A DNA stretch of 64,000 bases. Origin: Nosema muscidifuracis (Eukaryota; Microsporidia; Nosematidae). Numbering within the stretch: the first letter of the stretch is position 1; the number at the start of each line of letters is the position of its first letter. Below, piece by piece: positions 60,967 to 64,000 of this stretch. The notes under the pieces were generated by a model. The model was not told where the DNA came from and ran no database searches. It saw nothing but the letters and a program-made list of their open reading frames with translations. A program made the translations under genes and the position numbers. The DNA is taken from NCBI GenBank assembly GCA_028335825.1, contig JAIOKI010000011.1, forward strand, positions 64,501 to 128,500, read 5' to 3'.

Positions 60967-62241
60967 ATGGTTGGAAGACGTAAAGCAAAAAATGATGCTG
61001 AAATTAAAGTTGAAGATACTGTTGCTAGAAATGATACAAAAATTAATGAAAGTTATGATAAAGAAAAAAATGTTAATGAATCTGAAAATAAAACTGAAGC
61101 TACTGAAATGAAGACTGAGATTACTGAAAATAAAACTGAAGCTACTGAAATGAAGACTGAGATTACTGAAAATAAAACTGAAGATACTGGAAATAAATCT
61201 AAAGCTACTGAAATAAAGACAGAAGCTACTGTAAATAAGACTGAGGTTCCTGAAAATAAAGCTGAAGATAATTGGGATGCAACAACAACTAAGAAAGAGA
61301 CTACAGAAGAAGGCTGGGGTTCTGAATCAAAAACTGAAGCTACAGAAGGTGGTTGGGGTTCAGAAACAACCACTTCTGCTTGGGATGCACCTGCACCTGC
61401 TATTAATACAGAGAGTCAACCAGCTAATGATAGTTATAGGGAGAATAATAATTACAGGGAAAGAGATAATAGTAGATCATATAAGCCAAGAGGTCAAGGT
61501 GATTTTTATAGAGATGAATACCCAAGAAAGAGATTTGATCGTGGAGAATATGATAATTCTAGATCATCTGGAAATAGTTATGGTCAAGAAAAGAGATTTA
61601 GATCTGAAAGAGATGATAGTTATAGGGAGAATAACTATAGATCAAGAGATAGGATGGATAATTACAGATCAAGGGAAGATAGCTATAGATCAAGAGATAG
61701 GGTTGATGATTACAGATCAAGAGATAGGATGGATGACTACAGACCAAGAGAAGATAGTTATAGGTCTAGGGAAAATAGTTACAGACCAAGAGAAGATAGC
61801 TATAGGCCAAGAGAAGATGGTTACAGATCAAGAGGAAGAGAAGGTGCTTATGAAAGATCTCACGGAAACAGAGGTGCTCCTTCTACTTATGATCCAATGT
61901 CTGAGAATGGTCAACAATCTTATGAAAGAAGACCTAAAAAGCTTATTCCTGAAAATGTTCCTCCATCCAAGGCTCTTGGACTTTTTGGATTGAGTTTGTA
62001 TGCAACTGAAGATGATTTAAGGGAATTTTTAGCTGAAGAACTTCCAGAAATTAAAGACTTTAAGTTGACTATCATAACTGATCATGAAACTAAAAAAAGT
62101 CGTGGATTTGGATTTGTTTATTTTCAGTGTCTCGAGGATAGTATTAAGGCAAAGGAATGTCTTACTGGTAAGGCTATAAAAGGAAAAGAAATTCGTGTTG
62201 ATTTTTCGGTTAGTGATGTCTTAAGACCAAACTATCGTTAA
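60967..62241 (+). CDS. Tra2-like RRM protein with RS-type repeats
   Basis: A 424-residue RNA-binding protein (start by CCCC box). Residues 30-110 contain repeats of TEATEMKTEITENK type. About 150-310 is an arginine/serine/tyrosine/aspartate repeat tract, with units such as YRSRDRMDD and YRPREDS, in place of a classical RS domain. A single RRM fills residues 336-424, with RNP2 LGLFGLSLY and RNP1 KSRGFGFVYF. The RRM is closest in wording to transformer-2 (GLSLY.TE.DLRE, then GR.IRVDFS). Tra2 acts on splice-site choice. In an intron-poor genome the retained role might be mRNA maturation or translation, which is an inference. Tyr/Asp-rich units are unusual for an SR protein. Confidence 0.83.
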   Translation: MVGRRKAKNDAEIKVEDTVARNDTKINESYDKEKNVNESENKTEATEMKTEITENKTEATEMKTEITENKTEDTGNKSKATEIKTEATVNKTEVPENKAEDNWDATTTKKETTEEGWGSESKTEATEGGWGSETTTSAWDAPAPAINTESQPANDSYRENNNYRERDNSRSYKPRGQGDFYRDEYPRKRFDRGEYDNSRSSGNSYGQEKRFRSERDDSYRENNYRSRDRMDNYRSREDSYRSRDRVDDYRSRDRMDDYRPREDSYRSRENSYRPREDSYRPREDGYRSRGREGAYERSHGNRGAPSTYDPMSENGQQSYERRPKKLIPENVPPSKALGLFGLSLYATEDDLREFLAEELPEIKDFKLTIITDHETKKSRGFGFVYFQCLEDSIKAKECLTGKAIKGKEIRVDFSVSDVLRPNYR

Positions 62242-63347
62242 CAATTAAATTTTTAAAAAAGATTATGATAACCAAAAATGTTTAAACAAGAATTGAATTT
62301 TAATTTGAAAACTGAAAGATATTCAAAATTATTTGCAAAATATTTAATTTATACTAAATTAGATTTTATGACTATACCTATCAAATAGAATTTTTTATAT
62401 GTTTGCTTAGATTACTTTATAAATTAATAATTATTAGTTGAAGTTTATAGATTTTAATTAATTTACAATATTTTATTATTGTAATATTTAGACTTGACAC
62501 AGAGTTAAAAAAAGCATTGATATTAATATTAAAAATATATTAACATCAATAATTGGAATTCAAATTATTCTTAAAATAATTTGTTCATATATTAGTTTAT
62601 ATAAATATAAGCTGTGATGTTATTGTTTACTTTGTTTTATGTTATAGTAGCAATACCAATTATAATATGAAGATTTATATTTTAAATACCAATTATAATA
62701 TGAAGATTTATATTTTAAATAACAATTATGTTATGAAGGTAAATATATTAATATATATTAACATAAATTTAGATTTGATTATTTTAGTTTCAAATAAATT
62801 AAAAATTAATTAATAAACTGTTTCATTTTAAAAAAAACTGTAATTATAAAATATCACTTTTACTTTTAACACATTCATTAAATATTAAGTATAATATTAT
62901 GTTAAATTATACATATAAAGACAAGTTAATTTAATATATCTGTTTCATAATTAAAGTTTAGAAATATTTTTAATTTTATCTGATTATGAATCATCCATAT
63001 ATAAAAATATTGAATTTCAATATTTGAGTTATATTCGCATAATTTTATCTAAATTATGAATCATAAATTTAATTAATTTTAACTTAATAAATTATTTAGA
63101 TTTTTCAAATAGAAATCTTTATCTATAGTAATAAAAAGATTAGTAATTATAAATTCACAATACAAAAATCTTTATCTATATAAATAAAAATATTTAAATT
63201 TAATATTAATAAATTATTATAATATTCTAGTTTTATAAAATCTTTATCTATACAAATAAAAATATTTAAATTATTTATTCACAATACAAAAATCCTTATC
63301 TACATAAATAAAAATATTTAAATTATAACTTTGTATTGAAAGATTAT
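62242..63347. repeat. AT-rich spacer with 34-bp and other short repeats
   Basis: No gene. ACCAATTATAATATGAAGATTTATATTTTAAAT starts at 62654 and 62688, with a partial third copy at 62722 (period 34). From 63105 to 63325, AAATCTTTATCTATA-AAATAAAAATATTTAAATT recurs irregularly. Confidence 0.7.
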
Positions 63348-64000
63348 TTAATTTTTCAAATCTTTTATAAAATTATATTTTTCTAAATCATAGTCCTTCA
63401 ATAATTCAGCCCAATCAAAAATATATTCTTTAATATTTTTCTGATAAAGAATTACAACTAACTTGAGAATATAAGAATAAACTCTGTCATATTTTTTATC
63501 TATGATTATTCTAATATTTTTATCAAATATTTCTATATTCTCAATAAAAATATTCAATATTTCTTCATATTTATAATTATCACTAGTATTTAAATAACCA
63601 AGTATTCCTATTGTAATATTATAAGTATCAAATTTATCTATATTACTTAATATATTAAAAATATCTTTCTTTTCTAATATTTCATAATTATAAATAATAT
63701 TTCTATATTTCTCTATATTGTTATACAAATAATCTCTTATAAACTTATTTTTATCTACTAAAAACCTTACTAAATATTTGTTAAAAATATCTAAATCGTA
63801 TCTTATTAAAAATAAACATTCTAATCTAATTTCATAACAAAAATCTCCTCTACTGGTTAAAAGATAATTTTCTAATCCTACTAAAATTTCTCTTTCAAAT
63901 AATTTGATATCTTTTAAATATTTAAGACTTTTATATACATTTATTATATAATCCATATTTTCATTAATTTTAATCTTATTTTTATATTCTTTTATTATTA
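63348..64000 (-). CDS. C-terminal part of a tubulin-folding cofactor D-like protein (5' end outside window)
   Basis: The frame is open without a stop from 63348 to the window edge. The ATG at 63956 is therefore probably internal, and what is seen is the last 217 codons or so of a longer gene. The protein is a helical repeat. LENYLLTSRGDFCYEIRLEC resembles the segment D...DNRGDVGSWVRE of tubulin cofactor D, which helps make alpha/beta-tubulin dimers. The central GD is kept, but the S-W-V of the motif is not. The match is short, so another HEAT-type protein is possible. No CCC box is present near 63956, which supports a start further upstream. Confidence 0.55.
   Translation of the reverse strand, partial: IIKEYKNKIKINENMDYIINVYKSLKYLKDIKLFEREILVGLENYLLTSRGDFCYEIRLECLFLIRYDLDIFNKYLVRFLVDKNKFIRDYLYNNIEKYRNIIYNYEILEKKDIFNILSNIDKFDTYNITIGILGYLNTSDNYKYEEILNIFIENIEIFDKNIRIIIDKKYDRVYSYILKLVVILYQKNIKEYIFDWAELLKDYDLEKYNFIKDLKN

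Noticed and set aside
1-64000. CRISPR array, rRNA or tRNA genes
   Set aside because: The tandem arrays have no unique spacers of constant length, and no GC-richer RNA-like islands with tRNA box A/B consensus were found by eye.
1-64000. Alternative code in which TGA is sense, prompted by the broken phosphatase
   Set aside because: TGA ends the LINE ORF and the secreted gene at 44480 at sensible places, and no other intact gene uses TGA internally.

Overview
This window looks like a stretch of a large, very AT-rich microsporidian genome. The clearest evidence is a polar tube protein pair (PTP2-like at about 55 kb, PTP1-like at about 59-60 kb). Most start codons follow a short CCC/CCCC box by a few bases, as microsporidian genes do. 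The proteins are shortened and intron-poor, and the gene set (LeuRS, DP, NAP, DPH3, eIF4G, a TOM1-type HECT ligase) fits. The species cannot be fixed from sequence alone. Long intergenic spacers and transposon debris point to one of the expanded-genome lineages.

Layout. 0.3-3.9 kb: an intact, GC-richer LINE with a restriction-like endonuclease (R2-type order), flanked by a 13-bp direct repeat. 4.1-5.2 kb: a decayed copy of a FACT subunit gene (Pob3/SSRP1). 5.4-10.6 kb: a secreted protein gene, an FCP1-like phosphatase gene cut by one in-frame TGA, and LINE debris. 10.7-17.8 kb: a giant HECT E3 ligase. 18.4-24.4 kb: two paralogous cysteine-rich membrane protein genes on either side of cytidine deaminase, with LINE relics between them. 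24.4-26.6 kb: a secreted protein gene needing a frame change and a cytochrome-b5-reductase-like gene. 28-38.5 kb: homeodomain protein, alpha-helical repeat protein, NAP-like histone chaperone, secreted trefoil-like protein, DPH3 and eIF4G. 39-40.6 kb: a decayed Helitron-type helicase. 40.9-53.9 kb: a second homeodomain gene, a second secreted gene, a second helical-repeat gene, a possible OB-fold protein, a ZC3H11A-like CCCH protein, LeuRS and DP. 54.7-60.4 kb: PTP2 and PTP1. 61-64 kb: a Tra2-like RRM protein and the 3' end of a gene resembling tubulin cofactor D that runs off the window.

Four paralogous pairs lie in this one window: the cysteine-rich membrane proteins, the homeodomain proteins, the helical-repeat proteins and, less surely, the long secreted proteins. 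Homeodomain and helical-repeat genes are neighbours at both places, which suggests an old segmental duplication. DPH3 and a soluble cytochrome-b5-reductase-like enzyme, which work as one electron-transfer couple in yeast, are both present. LeuRS appears to have lost its editing site. Many spacers carry short AT-rich tandem repeats, some reaching to within a few bases of start codons.

All homology calls come from reading motifs by eye. No alignment or database search was run.
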